DNA of 64,000 nucleotides. Source: Nautilus pompilius. Taxonomy: Eukaryota > Mollusca > Cephalopoda > Nautilida > Nautilidae. A model generated the notes under the pieces. It worked only from the letters and a program-made list of their open reading frames with translations, was not told where the DNA came from and made no database searches. Shown here one piece after another: positions 1 to 11,555 of this stretch. The stretch covers positions 217,501 through 281,500 of the forward strand of contig JACATO010001527.1 of NCBI GenBank assembly GCA_018389105.1, read 5' to 3'. Position 1 is the stretch's first letter, and each line of letters begins with the position of its first letter. The position numbers were made by a program, and so were the translations under genes.

Positions 1-2630
1 GCTTACTTAGGAAACAGTCCGGGGTAACTTGGAAGTTCCGATTCATTACTCCAGTTACCTGATATAAGCCCCAGAGCCAAATCAACCTGCCGCTAACTTG
101 AGAATGATCAATTGTAGCTTGTAGAAGGACAAGGGAAAGAAATCACTCCAGATACTACGGGGGAGAGGAGGAGGGGAGGTTTTGTTATGAAAGATAATGT
201 GAAAAAAAGAGAGAAAATGGAAAAAGAGAAAGAAAGAAAAAGAAAAAAAATCAGCATAGATTCAGTCAGTGTGCTCAGTTTGGTTGTTTGATAAAATATT
301 GCATTGTAAAAGGTTGGTCTCAATGGGCTTTGTTATATGCACACCATGTGTAACAAACGGCACACTCCGCGTCTTTGTTCGAGGCTGTCTTTCAATGGCT
401 GTTCTGAGCAGTAGCCACACCCCCCCTTCCTCTCTGGAAACCCTATCACCTGCCTAGTCCAGACTAGGGGCTCATGCTAGATTAGATAGCCTTATCAAAC
501 CAGAAGGAACTCTTTCCTCTTTACTCCCCCCCCCCCTCCCCAACCTCCTTTCCATGTGCACCTGTTGATTACAGCCCAGCCTTCACAATTGGGTGACAGT
601 AGCCACTGGGGAAAAAACAAACAATCCGAATAAGTGGCATTCTTAAACAGTCCCTTTAATTTCCTTTGTCTTCAGAGAGGCAGAATCACAGGTGAGTCCC
701 ATCAACACTTTCATCCAATTCTTGCAGGGAGCAGGCCCGTTTATAAATCCACTACCACAGTATCAAAAACAATACCACTTCCCTTTGTCCCCTCCCCGAA
801 AAAAGAAATGTTTATTTGTGTTTTCCTTTCTTTTAATTATCTGCTGGCATGTGCAGGTAGATGAAAATAAGCTGGTGTGGATAGTTTGCATGCAGGTGCA
901 AAATGCTTAAGTTTGAAGCATGCCGCTAAAATTGTATTTATTCACAACAAAACTTTTCCGTTTTGCACAGCAACTGGTTGTTTCCCTTTCATTTTACTTC
1001 TTCTTCCTTGCGCCAAATGGTAGTTAAGTGTTTAGCCAATGGCTCCATACAGACAAAAAAAAACATTGAAACAGAAGAAAAAGAATCACATTAAGGTGCC
1101 CCAAGCCCAACTGACCTTTCACCTGTATGGTCTCTAACTTTGTCAAGATGCAAATAATAATAATAATAAAGAAAAATATTTTTAAATGCTAACAGATGTA
1201 TGCCTCAACATTGAAAGATCTTTACAATTTTAGTAATTAAGAATTGAATTATTGCACCTCATACTACAAACCTGGAACTAAAATGGAGATACTCTTCATT
1301 TTTCTGTTCTCAGCACAAAAGGAAACATTTTTTTTTACACACAAAAACTGCAAATAACACAACCATATATAGTTATACAGTGTATCATACTCAAAATCCG
1401 GAAAGCCATTAAAACTATGGAGATTCAAGTTTTGGTGGACACATGCCAAAGCTATATTATTGGATCTAGCAACAGTGGAGAGGTACAAAAGTACTGCATC
1501 AAGAGGCTGAGACCATGAATTACTTGACTACAGAAAAGTAGGAAAAGATACGTACATTTAGCCATACATACTATAGATGCTCAAATGAAGCGAGTCTGAT
1601 CAGATACTATCACAGCACTGCCATTTAAGCCAGGTATCATTTGAATGTCTTCAGTATATGTTTAAATACAAAACACTGATCATTCTAAAGAATGGCTAGT
1701 TTTTTTTTTGTTTTTTCTTTTCAAAATGTAACACTGACAACAAAATTAAACATCTGTCTGTATATCCAAGAACATCATGCATTCTAAGAAAAACAAATAA
1801 AAGCATTAAAAACATAATAGTTGCATCTAGAATGCTAAGAATGATCAGTCACAAAGTAAAGAAAAAACAATGGAACCCACTTTTCTGGTATTAAATGAGA
1901 TGCATTCACACTTAATCGAAACAAGAGCAGGTGATTTCATAAAAATGATGAGTATTTCTCACTAACTTGACAAACAGATATAAACCATTCTTGTAGATTA
2001 TAATTCCATGTTATATCCCACCCTCTGAGGTCAATGGCAACCATCAGTTTCCTGATTAACAGCAGCATAGTCTTTACCTAATAATTTTTCATGGATGCTG
2101 CTGGTGATTTGAAAATTATTCAATTCAATGTTGTTTAAACAATTTTAAACCCGTTCCACTACTGAACGGCTTTACTATAGACCTGATACTATATTATAAT
2201 GCAAAGGAACCATGTGACTTAATTAAAGGCATTTCATTGGTTTTTTTTTAAATTGAAAATGCCAGGTGGTAACAGAAATCAATCTTAGCCATATGAACTG
2301 GGTAAATCTTGAGACTTTAGGAAACAATTCTTAAACCGTTGATGTGAAACAACACTTTAGTAAAACCAATCTTTAATAAATACTAAAAGGCATAGTTTCC
2401 TCCCACCTCTGCAAAAACGAAGAATTCTAGTAGGGATTTACTTGTGGCCTACTACATCGAGAAATGTCATGCAATCCATTCAGTATGTAAGCATACAAGA
2501 AAGGAAGAAAAGATAATGTTTGATCACGCTGCCCTTCTATCATCCCATACTCTTCATTCATTCAATGCTAACTCTAAAAAAGAAATGGGTGGAGATTATA
2601 AACTAACTAAAGTTCTGAAAGATTAGTATT
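1..2630. other. Gene-free AT-rich stretch
   Basis: No coding frame with recognisable similarity is present. The sequence is AT-rich with short purine runs (about 180-250), a C-run near 527-540 and several A/T homopolymers. The only gene-like signal is a 16-nt segment at 676-691 bounded by good splice-site sequences, listed separately. Nothing else can be supported here. Confidence 0.6.
676..691 (+). other. Candidate 16-nt micro-exon (splice-site pair)
   Basis: A pyrimidine-rich tract ending in CAG at 673-675 is followed by 16 nt (AGAGGCAGAATCACAG) and then GTGAGT at 692-697. Both flanks fit metazoan U2 splice consensus well. An exon this short would rely on splicing enhancers, and no neighbouring exon can be recognised. 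It may be a chance pairing. RNA-seq junction reads would decide. Confidence 0.15.
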
Positions 2631-2654
2631 CACACACACACACACACACACACA
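2631..2654. repeat. (CA)n microsatellite
   Basis: Twelve uninterrupted CA dinucleotides. A simple sequence repeat with no other visible role. Confidence 0.95.
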
Positions 2655-4394
2655 TGCACTTTTGTATTCATCAGAAATTTAAGTATATAAATTGTATAGT
2701 TTAACTTGTCTGGGGAGCCATCCTGAATTATCCTGTTTTGAGAGATAGGCTTAAGTCAAGAATCCTTAGCTACAACATAAGAAACTTTCTTTTCTTATTC
2801 ATTCGTTCGTTAATTTTTGTTACCTCACCATCCTATAAATCAAAAGCACCCAATGAAACTCCATTCCATAAAAACTTTTTTTCCTCTCTCTCTCTCTCTT
2901 TTAGATGAGTCACCCATTTTTACAGATAGCTGCAGAAGTAATAATTAAATAAAATGAAGTCACTTAGTATTAGAAATTAATCCAATGTACTCACCTAAGG
3001 AATTTACCAGTTTAGCTTGAGCCTGTAATATAAACAAAAAAAGGAAGTCAAGTGTACCTGTAGCATGTAATCAAGATATACAAACTGAAGAGCAACACAT
3101 ATAAATAGTTCTGACTCAAGTTCTATAAGGGCGTGATTTAGTAAAGAAAGCTAAAATGAGATCTTTTCACTACTCAGCTTAACATTTAATAATAGTCAGT
3201 CAACTATTCCATTTATCAAAAATGTTAACCAATTTTCTTTTTTTTTGTTTCATCTAGAGAACACGATTACAATATTAGAGCTCAGTGTTTAATGTCTGAA
3301 AAAGTGAGCTAGTTCACACAACACACACGCTCACTCTCCCACACAAGCACACACATTCACTCTTACACACACACTCTCTCATTACCCATTTGAGCTGTGT
3401 GTGTTCACCAAGCAGTTTTGAATAACAATGCCTAGTATAAATGATATTACTGGGGAAAGTGTTATAGGAATAATGCCTCAAGCAACTCAACTAATACCGC
3501 ATGTTGTAAAACAGCTAAACTGTCACCATGTGATCACTGTTGGGCAGAAGGGAAAGCACACTGACATAGGTTCGGCTTTCTATTACACATGTAACGGGCA
3601 ACCAAGGGCGACAACTGCTGAGCATGATTGTTACATTTGCAAAAGATACCTAAAGAGCAGGTTCCTGCCTGAAATAGTTAGAGCCCCAGAAATTCAGCAA
3701 ATACAGCCCAATACAGATTGTGTGTGTAACTACTTATAGATGAGATATAGTTGTCTGAAAGATGTCCTCATGTTTAACCCATTCTTTTGCCAAGGCACCG
3801 TGCCCTGCAGCTGCATATGCACACAGTAGCAAAATAATCATCTTTTTACATACTGATAAAAGACTAAGGATATGGAGTTGCAGGTGTGAATGTCAAGCAG
3901 ATTACTATGTAAATGAGAAAAATCACTGAAATGGTGTGTAGATCCCTTCAAGAATAGCAAATTGCTATTATGCCATGGCCAGCACTTTATTTGGATATGA
4001 TACCAACAGAGCAAGCATGGAATGATTGGCATGCCAAGTTTATCAAGGCCCTGTCCACAATCTTCAGAACCTCAAGCTAACTCCCCCCATACCACAGTGG
4101 GTGCTGATACTACAGGCCTTCTTCAGAAGACTTATGGACTTGATGAAATGGTGCTGGTCATCTCTTGTGGAAAGCCACAGCAGACACACTCACCACTGAT
4201 GCCAGTCAAGACAGTCGCCACATGTAGCAAACTGCTTTTTTTTCTTTTCTTTTTTTTTTATGCATTAACATTTTTCAAAAAGGTCCTATAAAATGTTTTC
4301 GAGTGGTCAGTGGTCAATTGCCATGGTTGAAAGCTCAAGGTCAAATCCAAATTGGGACTAAAAAAGAAGAGTTCTAATAGGTTGGTTTTTTTTT
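2655..4394. other. Gene-free stretch with CA-rich low complexity
   Basis: AT-rich unique sequence. It holds a CT run near 2885-2900 and a degenerate CA/CT-rich block at about 3317-3382. A 103-codon open frame at 3428-3739 (+) has no recognisable domain and is not called as a gene. The minus strand holds a candidate 28-nt exon, listed separately. Confidence 0.55.
2995..3022 (-). other. Candidate 28-nt exon on the minus strand
   Basis: Read on the minus strand, a strong 3' splice site (long T-rich tract, then TATTACAG) precedes 28 nt, followed directly by GTGAGTAC, a near-perfect 5' splice site. One frame is open through the segment and reads AQAKLVNSL; the other two are stopped. I do not recognise the peptide. 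If real, it places this end of the window inside an intron of a minus-strand gene. Chance occurrence cannot be excluded. Confidence 0.25.
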
Positions 4395-4505
4395 TTGAGT
4401 ATCTGTGGTGGAAGTTCTGAATAATTCTTGACTGTTTTGAACCTTGATCAGCACTCAAAAGTCCCCAACTATACCTTTGTAACTTGCTTGATTACCAAGG
4501 TTATT
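4395..4505 (+). repeat. SINE body, family II copy
   Basis: This segment matches the copies at about 38090, 21655 and 54145. It opens with a stretch like GTATCTGTGGTGGAAGTTC and closes with CTTGCTTGATTACCAAGG, in the same order and spacing. No tRNA-like head is clear. It is a diverged, probably truncated SINE insertion. Confidence 0.5.
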
Positions 4506-4509
4506 AACT

Positions 4510-4690
4510 CATATCTTCCCTTCTAGCTATGAGATTCCCGCAGAGAACTAACTTGGTTTAGTGCACCTTCCTTGACATGGTTTCTTTTCACCCTTCTTCA
4601 CCAGCAGGCTATGTGGCTTTCCTTCCGCATTTATTAAAGAAACATTCTACTAAGACTTCCCCTGCCAAAGTCAGAAGTCCCAAACCCCTC
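4510..4690 (+). repeat. SINE body, family I copy
   Basis: The segment carries the family I order of blocks: CTTGACATGGTTTCTTTTC, then CCAGCAGGCTATGTGGCTTT, then a purine-rich tail. The same blocks occur at about 31480 and 43750 on this strand, and inverted at 39430, 51345 and 58960. The sequence just upstream could be a weak B-box (ATGAGATTCCCG). Four separate sequence blocks support family membership. Confidence 0.55.
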
Positions 4691-4990
4691 ATAGCGCAAG
4701 ACTGGCAGCATTTCTATCAGTCAACCATAGCACTACACTTCCTCAGCAGAGTTGTATCTGTTGAAGCCATTGATACATAACACAACTGCTGTGAGATATT
4801 CTTAGTTGAGAAAAAGTCAGGACAAAAGTTCACCAAAAAAAATTAACCATTCAAATATTACATGACTCCAAAATATATAAATTAATAAAAATGAAATTAT
4901 TTAAAGTTGTTGTTTTTGTCATTTTTCATAAAATTGCTACATTATAAAATTCTAAATAATTATGTTTAATTTATTTTAGTTTAGTTTTAT

Positions 4991-5341
4991 AGTTACAAGG
5001 ACGCAGGAAGTCATCACGGCTTATACAAGGCTACTTTAGCAGTTACAAGGACGCAGGAAGTCATCACGGCTTATACAAGGCTACTTTAGCAGTTACAAGG
5101 ACGCAGGAAGCCATCACGGCTTATACAAGGCTACTTTAGCAGTTACAAGGACGCAGGAAGCCATCACGGCTTATACAAGGCTACTTTAGCAGTTACAAGG
5201 ATGCAGGAAGCCATCACGGCTTATACAAGGCTTACTTTAGCAGTTACAAGGATGCAGGAAGCCATTACGGCTTATATAAGGCTACTTTAGCGGTTACAAG
5301 GACGTAGAAAGGCACCACGGCTTATACTAGCTTACTTTAGT
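4991..5341 (+). repeat. 50-bp tandem repeat, seven copies
   Basis: Seven consecutive copies of a 50-bp unit begin AGTTACAAGGACGCAGGAAG and end GGCTACTTTAGC. Copies start at 4991, 5041, 5091, 5141, 5191, 5242 and 5292. The first two are identical and divergence grows toward the right end. A broken eighth start (AGTTACTATTTAG) follows. The core of the unit (GGAAG, CATCACGGCTTATACAAGGC) is shared with the degenerate ~85-bp array at 14931-15390, so the two arrays are related. Confidence 0.97.
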
Positions 5342-6325
5342 AGTTACTATTTAGAAAACTTGTGTAGTGCCATAGTGCCAAATTATGTGTCTGCACCAGA
5401 ATTCATGGTCTAATTTAACCTTTGCTAATCATTTTCCTTTGTTCGCTTCATTCCAGGAATTTTTTTTTCTTTTTTCTATGAGTACATCGTCAATCATTAA
5501 CAAGACAGCAAACATCTCTGACTGGTAAGTTTATTTTTATCTTTTCAAATTATATTGTTTGGGATAGAGGAATAATAATGAAGTAAAGTATTTATTTTGC
5601 ACAATTTTAGCACATTAAAAATACCTAAAAGTTCAAACTAATGTTTATTTTTTTAATTAGCTAAAGAATAATCTGCATCTTCAATTAATCTGTAAACCAA
5701 AAATTAAAATAAGGATGGTCTTGCTTATATAAGCAGAATAAGTCAACACATATTGGCAGCCATGCATTCACCAATGCAACATCCCGCATATTCCACACAA
5801 TCAATTTTTAGTGCATAGAGTTACATGTATATTGGCATGACTACCAGAAAATATATGCATGACAAAATGTGATACAGAAAATATCTATTGTCAATCCATA
5901 AATCATTTTTAAAATGCCCACCATGCATGTACCAAGATGAAATAGCAAAGGCCGTAATAGCATCCAGCCGAGTTCCATTTGAATGTCTCTAGTATAATAC
6001 TCAAAGAAATCAATGACATGTTTAAATATACAGTAACCAAGGAAACTAAAAGAGTTATCTCTATCTGGGGCAATCAAAGAAACAGCATTACATGAATGCT
6101 GTGTGCAACATCAATAACATGGAAATGTTTTACTGCCTTATTACTACTGCATGTTCATGCTTGGCTGATACCAGAAACTTAAAAGTTAAAATTAATGTGC
6201 TGCCACGTCAGCACAAGTGAAAATATTCTAATTGGCATAATTAAATGTTGTTTGTTTTTTGTTGTTGTTTTTTTTATATACCTAATTGCCTCCTCTAGGT
6301 TAAAAGAAAACTGTCAGTTTATTTA
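5342..6325. other. Gene-free stretch, possible exon at 5457-5524
   Basis: AT-rich unique sequence. A segment at 5457-5524 (+) follows TTCATTCCAG and precedes GTAAGT. It stays open in one frame, containing MSTSSIINKTANISD. This is a plausible but unsupported exon candidate. Nothing else was recognised. Confidence 0.4.
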
Positions 6326-6368
6326 CCTGTGCACAGGTGAAGAACTCCACCACTAGAGAGTGGTGGTG
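6326..6368. other. Two adjacent perfect palindromes
   Basis: ACCTGTGCACAGGT at 6326-6339 is a perfect 14-bp palindrome holding two E-box-like CAGGT cores. Ten bases later CCACCACT and AGTGGTGG pair across a 4-nt AGAG loop (6349-6368). They could be a transcription-factor site cluster or a short RNA hairpin. The function is unknown. Confidence 0.4.
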
Positions 6369-9216
6369 AAAGAATGTCTCATCGTTACTCTCCGCTGAAA
6401 TTGTATGGAAAGACAGGTCCTTCCAAGACAGGCAAACAAACATAATCTGTCGAAAGACCCTACTACTGGAACTCTTCAATTTTCAGATGTGGGTGGGAGG
6501 CTGAAACAGCCTGCTTGTGATGAAGGAAAAACTCTACCAGAACCAAACAGAATTTGTGGGGGGGCGGGGCAGCAGACATATAACACAACTGAACAACTAA
6601 GTTCAGCAGAAAAATAAAAACCACTGGAAAGGGCAACATTTAAGAAAACAAGCCTGCATTTAGAACCTTACTGAGTTGGCAATCATCGAGTCAAGGCAAA
6701 AAATTGTTTTCCACTCTCTACAACCTTCTAGGAATTCTTTCACTGTCACATCACTGACATTTTAAGTTGTTAATTTTTATTTTTTAAGGGCACATCACAA
6801 ATCATTACTGAAGATTCCACTGCAAATCATAGATCATGGGAACTACGTTGCTGAACAATGCACACCCATTGTTTTGTAGAATAGTCATATTTTCTGACAC
6901 ACACAAAAATCCACTGAATATATATATATAAACAAATAGCAATAAGAAATTCATAGCATGGCATTGAAAAAACCAAATCAATTAAAACCATTTATTTTCT
7001 GTCCTTTTAAAAGAAGTGCCATCCTCAGATAGCGATCCCCTCCCCCTCCTCAACCACATTATGAATGGAGTCTCCGCAATCTGCACAAATGGTCAAATCA
7101 GGCTCGGCAGAAGAGGGCTCACACCCCACCCTGCAAGGTTCAGAGAGAGACAGGGGGGTCACTTATGAAAGCCAGCATTCACTAAACAATACCCCGCATT
7201 GCAAATTGCATCCCCACGACCCATCTAAATTCACTTTATTGTTGCTAAAGACAAAAAAAAAACAAAGGTTTAATTGTTCCACAAATGTATTCTTTCAAAA
7301 TCATTTCTTTTCACCATTTAAATGCTGCTTTCATTATATAAAAGCAAAAAAAAACAAAAAAAAAACAAAGTCATTATATCCAATGACAAATATATTATTT
7401 TGTACAGATCTGATCAATCTTTAGGATTTTAATTTGAAAAGTAAACAAAACAGACTTCACGAGGAAGATTCACTTATTTTTTTGCTTTCTCAAATAAAGT
7501 TATCCCCCCCTCCCACCTCGAGTTTTAGTCATAATATAATCTGATACATTACACATACTTAATTTTAATTAGTTTCACCACAACATCTTTATTTCTTTCT
7601 TAAAAATTTGAATTTTTTTTCTTTTTTTTTTGCCTTTAAGAAGCTCCCGAATCGATATTTGGCATGGACTTTCTCACTTCTGTTGTGCTCTGTATTTTGT
7701 CTCATATTCTAAAAATACGAGATTCGCATGAATCAGCAGCAAGTAGTCTTATCCCCACACCCCTTTAAATCCCAAATGAAAATCAGAATTGTATGCACAC
7801 CACTAAGCGATTTTTCTTTTTCCTTTACATCCCTAAAAAAACAGAAGAAAAGATTAACCCTACAGTTTCCACGGCTAACCTGATTGCCGTTCTCTTCTTA
7901 TAATATTTTATTTTTTTTTTCAGCTTTCCGTCGCCATTACACCACAACACGTTCATCCGCATCATCCCCAACTCCAAGCTGGTTTTAAGAGAGAGAAAAC
8001 CTCTTTTTTTCTGTGTTTGAATGCTGCTGCTTCTTCTTTTTTTTAAATATTTTATTTTTATTTAACGAAATTAAAAGGAAAAGTGAAGCTAATGGGAATT
8101 TCTCGGATACAAAAACATAAGCAAGTTTTTTTTTTTTAAAAAAAAAAAAAAGGATCCATTGGGCAATCAAGGAATTGCAAGTGATATCTACAAAACAGCT
8201 CAGGTAGAGACACAAGCAGCGCTGATAAAGCTTCGGCTGGCAGTTCCATGAGAGAAACTTGTTACATTCATACTGGCAAGCTACCCAATAAATCACAAAG
8301 GACTACTCTCCTCGTATCCCCACCAATATACTAATAGCTTATTTATTAGAGATGCTGGAAGGGGGGGTTAGGGGGAGAGAAACTTTTCTAAATAGACATT
8401 CTAAATTAACGCAGACAGACAAACAAACACCATCATGGGAAAAGAGAGCCATTTGACTGTTGCCGACTAATTCCAAGAATCGCTTCTATTGATCGCAGTC
8501 CTCGGTGGGACAATATTTACAATATTACAGATAAACAAAACGCACACAAGGGCCATTTCAGTCATAATCAAATAAAACCAATGAAATCCATATTAGGAGC
8601 TGCTGCTACTGCATTTTTTTATTCCCCCCTCCCCTTTAAAGCAAAATCTTTCTTCTCATGAAAACCTGATTATGGTAATAGTAAAAGATGGGGGGGGGGG
8701 AGAAAAATCATTCGTTAATCAAAACATTTGTAAAATATTCTGCTAACAAAAGATTAATTGCCAGAAGGCAGTGTTCTGACCAGCGTGCAAGGAGGGGGGG
8801 GGGATATGAAACACTGGGGAGTGTGTCCAAAGAGCAGAACAGCCCCTTCAACCCATTACCCATCCTGCCACCTGTCCTCACTCATTATATATTCAAAGGC
8901 AACTCCATGCAATTAATAGTGGATAAATATAACATTTCAAATCAGGCCTTTGTTAGAACAGGTCTCCTGCATGGGCACAAAGCCCCCAGCAGTTGACTTG
9001 ATAGGGTCTTGTGTGTAGAGTGACGCTGAATGGAGACAGAGAGAGAGAGAGAGAGAGAGGGGGGGGAACGACCCTTCTCTCCTTTCCAAACCTTTGTGGG
9101 GTCCTTCTATGGCTTAGGACACACCATGACTGATGGTGAGCAAGACAAACTCTGTTGCTGACATGTTAACTAAATCAATAGCCTGGCTGAACTTAACTAG
9201 AAACATCAAACATGAT

Positions 9217-9253
<37 letters not shown>

Positions 9254-11129
9254 ATATACCTTTCTTTTTCTCCCTGTCTGTCTTTTTTGTGTGTGTGCTC
9301 TCTGCAGTGCTGATACTTGGTCTCGTAAAATTATCCAAAGTTTGTTGAGCCTCTTCCGTCTCCAATATCAAAAACGACGGAACTTTTTTTAGCTTTTCTT
9401 TAGCTCACCTCATCCGGCTATGTACATTTCCCCGCCACACCAATCAATACAGGTTACAGAAAACAATTTCTCCTGCCTGTAAACCAAACAGAATACTTCC
9501 TGATAAAATAATATTGCCTTTTTTGATTCAATCCATGGATGGAGGGGGGGAGGGGAGAAAGCTCTGATTAATCAAACGAGATAACAAACAGTCTGGAGAC
9601 ATACGCCTTAAATCACTCCGGCCAGCCCTTGTCAAATCTCCCAGCTGGGAGGGGGAGCTCCAGGTAAAGTAGAAGCCATAGCCAAAAACTACATGGCTAC
9701 AGCTTTGGTTTTGTTTTTCTTTTTTTTTTTTTAATCAAAATCAAACTGCATCACCTCACTCCTACTCTTCTCCTCCCACCAACCCTTGGAATGGCAATTA
9801 ATGGGGGAAAATTAGTTTCTGTCACCCAGAGGAGCCTGTTTCTAACTGAAAAAAAAAATAAAAAATAAAAAATAGCAAACATGAGGTGAGCTAAAGGGGG
9901 TGGTTAGGGGGGCCCAGAGGCACCAGTTTTGAAAGCTCCCATAGTGTGCAGGGTTAAAAGAGGAGTTAGCAAAAATGAACAGTAAGTACACTGATAAATA
10001 GGAAAAACAAAGGGAAGGAAAAAAAAAAAAAGAAGCAAGAGAGCAGGTTTCAAACCTGAATCCACCCCCCCTTTTTGAAACACGCTGATCTCGTTCAGAA
10101 CTTTAAGACCATCAAACTTCACATTTTCAAACCCCCTCTCCTGCCAAAAAGCTGAGCCCTCATCCCCACGCCCATCCCTCCATAAGTATACGCAGTTCTC
10201 GGTTTATCGTGCTTAAACTGAAAATTAAGCATTTCTCGTTTCATTCTCAGTCAGGGAAACATATATATATATATATAATATTAGGTGTCCGATGTTTAAA
10301 GAGCATCTATCAAAGTTTCAAGCTCCTTTTCAAAGATGCTGGGCCATGGTAAGTTGTGTGCGCGCTGTGACTCATCCATGTATCAGTTCATTTGACAGGG
10401 GAGTTAGCTCAGTTCCTTCCCAGCTGACTCTCCGATCATCTCCTGCTTTTAAGCAGATGATTTCTAGTGGGCAGGTTCTTCATTAGGTTCGCTAAAGTCA
10501 AAATACATCAGGTCTGGCAGGGTTAGGTAGACGAAATGAGGAGACCAAAACCCAAAACGTGAAGAGATCCTGAAGAAAGTAAACCTTCTTAGAAGTCACC
10601 ATGGCAATGTCAGGGCTTTAGATGAAACATCCAGTTGTAGTTAGGGAGTTTCTTTGTGTACACACACACACACACACGACAATGGATAGAGGCAGTGAAG
10701 GTCTAGCTTGGCTTAGCATATTTCTGGACGAGAAATTATAAAACTATTGGGATATCTATTAACAAAATTATCCTGTAAATAAATTAGCAAGAACAAGAAC
10801 AAAAAAAAAATGGCATTGCACTTATATACACCAGAAAGTTTTAACAAATTTTGGTTCAGCAATATTAATGAGAATTGGGCATTAAGACTTAAACAAGCAC
10901 CCACTCGCACCCACACACACAGTTGGAGAAACATTTATTGTAGAATTTTGGCTAACAGCATTTAATTCCATTCAGTGTTGGTAAAATATTTCCCAGCATA
11001 GCTACCAACATGAGCAAGTAAAATGCAAACAGAAAGATCTATAGTGATATAACCCACCATTAACAAGTCAAATTTTATCTGATTTGTGCTAAGAGCCACA
11101 TAGAACCAACAGTTGATGGACAAAAATAA
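6369..11129. other. Gene-free stretch with many homopolymers and palindromes
   Basis: No coding frame is supportable. The stretch is denser in G-runs and C-runs than most of the window (for example 6557-6566, 8690-8700, 8795-8804, 9059-9067). It has (GA)n at 9034-9060, (TA)n at 9221-9249 and (CA)n at 10660-10677. CTCCCAGCTGGGAG at 9638-9651 is a perfect palindrome around an E-box. The sequence at 8400-8600 is complex and could be conserved non-coding DNA or untranslated exon. Its texture could fit long UTR or promoter-distal DNA, but nothing proves this. Confidence 0.4.
9398..9896. repeat. Perfect 16-bp inverted repeat pair
   Basis: CTTTAGCTCACCTCAT at 9398-9413 recurs as its exact reverse complement at 9881-9896, about 470 bp away. 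Similarity stops sharply outside the 16 bp and no target duplication is evident. It may be the ends of a small element or a chance match. Confidence 0.35.
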
Positions 11130-11555
11130 TGAGAGAAAGAGAAAGAGAGAGAGATGGAGAAATGATGTCAGTACAGAGAGATGACATCAGTACACAGAAA
11201 TGGAGAAGGGAGATGAGAACATAAGCAAGTGAGATAAAGGGGGGAGGCACACTGAAACAAGAGGGAGAAAGAGAGGTGGGGGAACAAAGAAACAAGCAAG
11301 GGAAAGACAGGGAACAAAGAAACAAGTGGGGGGAAAGAGAGAGACACACACACACAAGTGCCAGAGATGAGGAACAAAGGGACAAGTAGGAAAGAGAAAG
11401 GAGGGAGCAAAAAAAACAAGAGGGGGACAAAGAGATAAGTGGCAAGAAAGGGGCAAACAAAGAAAAAAGTGGGAAAGAGAGAAGGGACAAAGAGACAAGA
11501 GGGGAAATAGAAACCAGAGAGAGGGAACAAGATGGTAAATAAAGAATGGTAACAA
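11130..11555 (+). repeat. Polypurine minisatellite
   Basis: About 425 bp in which the + strand is almost entirely A and G. Degenerate tandem units of roughly 30-36 bp look like GGGAACAAAGAAACAAG followed by GGGGAAAGAGA. The opposite strand is therefore almost pure pyrimidine. This creates long Leu/Ser/Phe/Pro frames in all three minus-strand phases, which are composition artefacts and not genes. Mirror-like polypurine DNA of this length can form triplex (H-DNA); that is inference. Confidence 0.85.

Noticed and set aside
3428-3739. 103-codon + strand frame with several Cys and His residues
   Set aside because: No domain recognised, no splice or start context beyond an ATG, and length within chance expectation for 64 kb.
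9133-9348. Frame containing NSVADMLTKSI, like the NVADIFTK motif near the end of Copia pol
   Set aside because: Only a dozen residues, no RNase H or integrase sequence nearby; treated as coincidence.
10249-10348. Plus-strand exon candidate ending at GCCATG/GTAAGT
   Set aside because: Acceptor is weak and most of the segment is AT-repeat; no product recognised.
10398-10470. GGGGAGTTAGCTCAGTT looked like a tRNA 5' end
   Set aside because: No B-box, no acceptor-stem partner and no cloverleaf follow.
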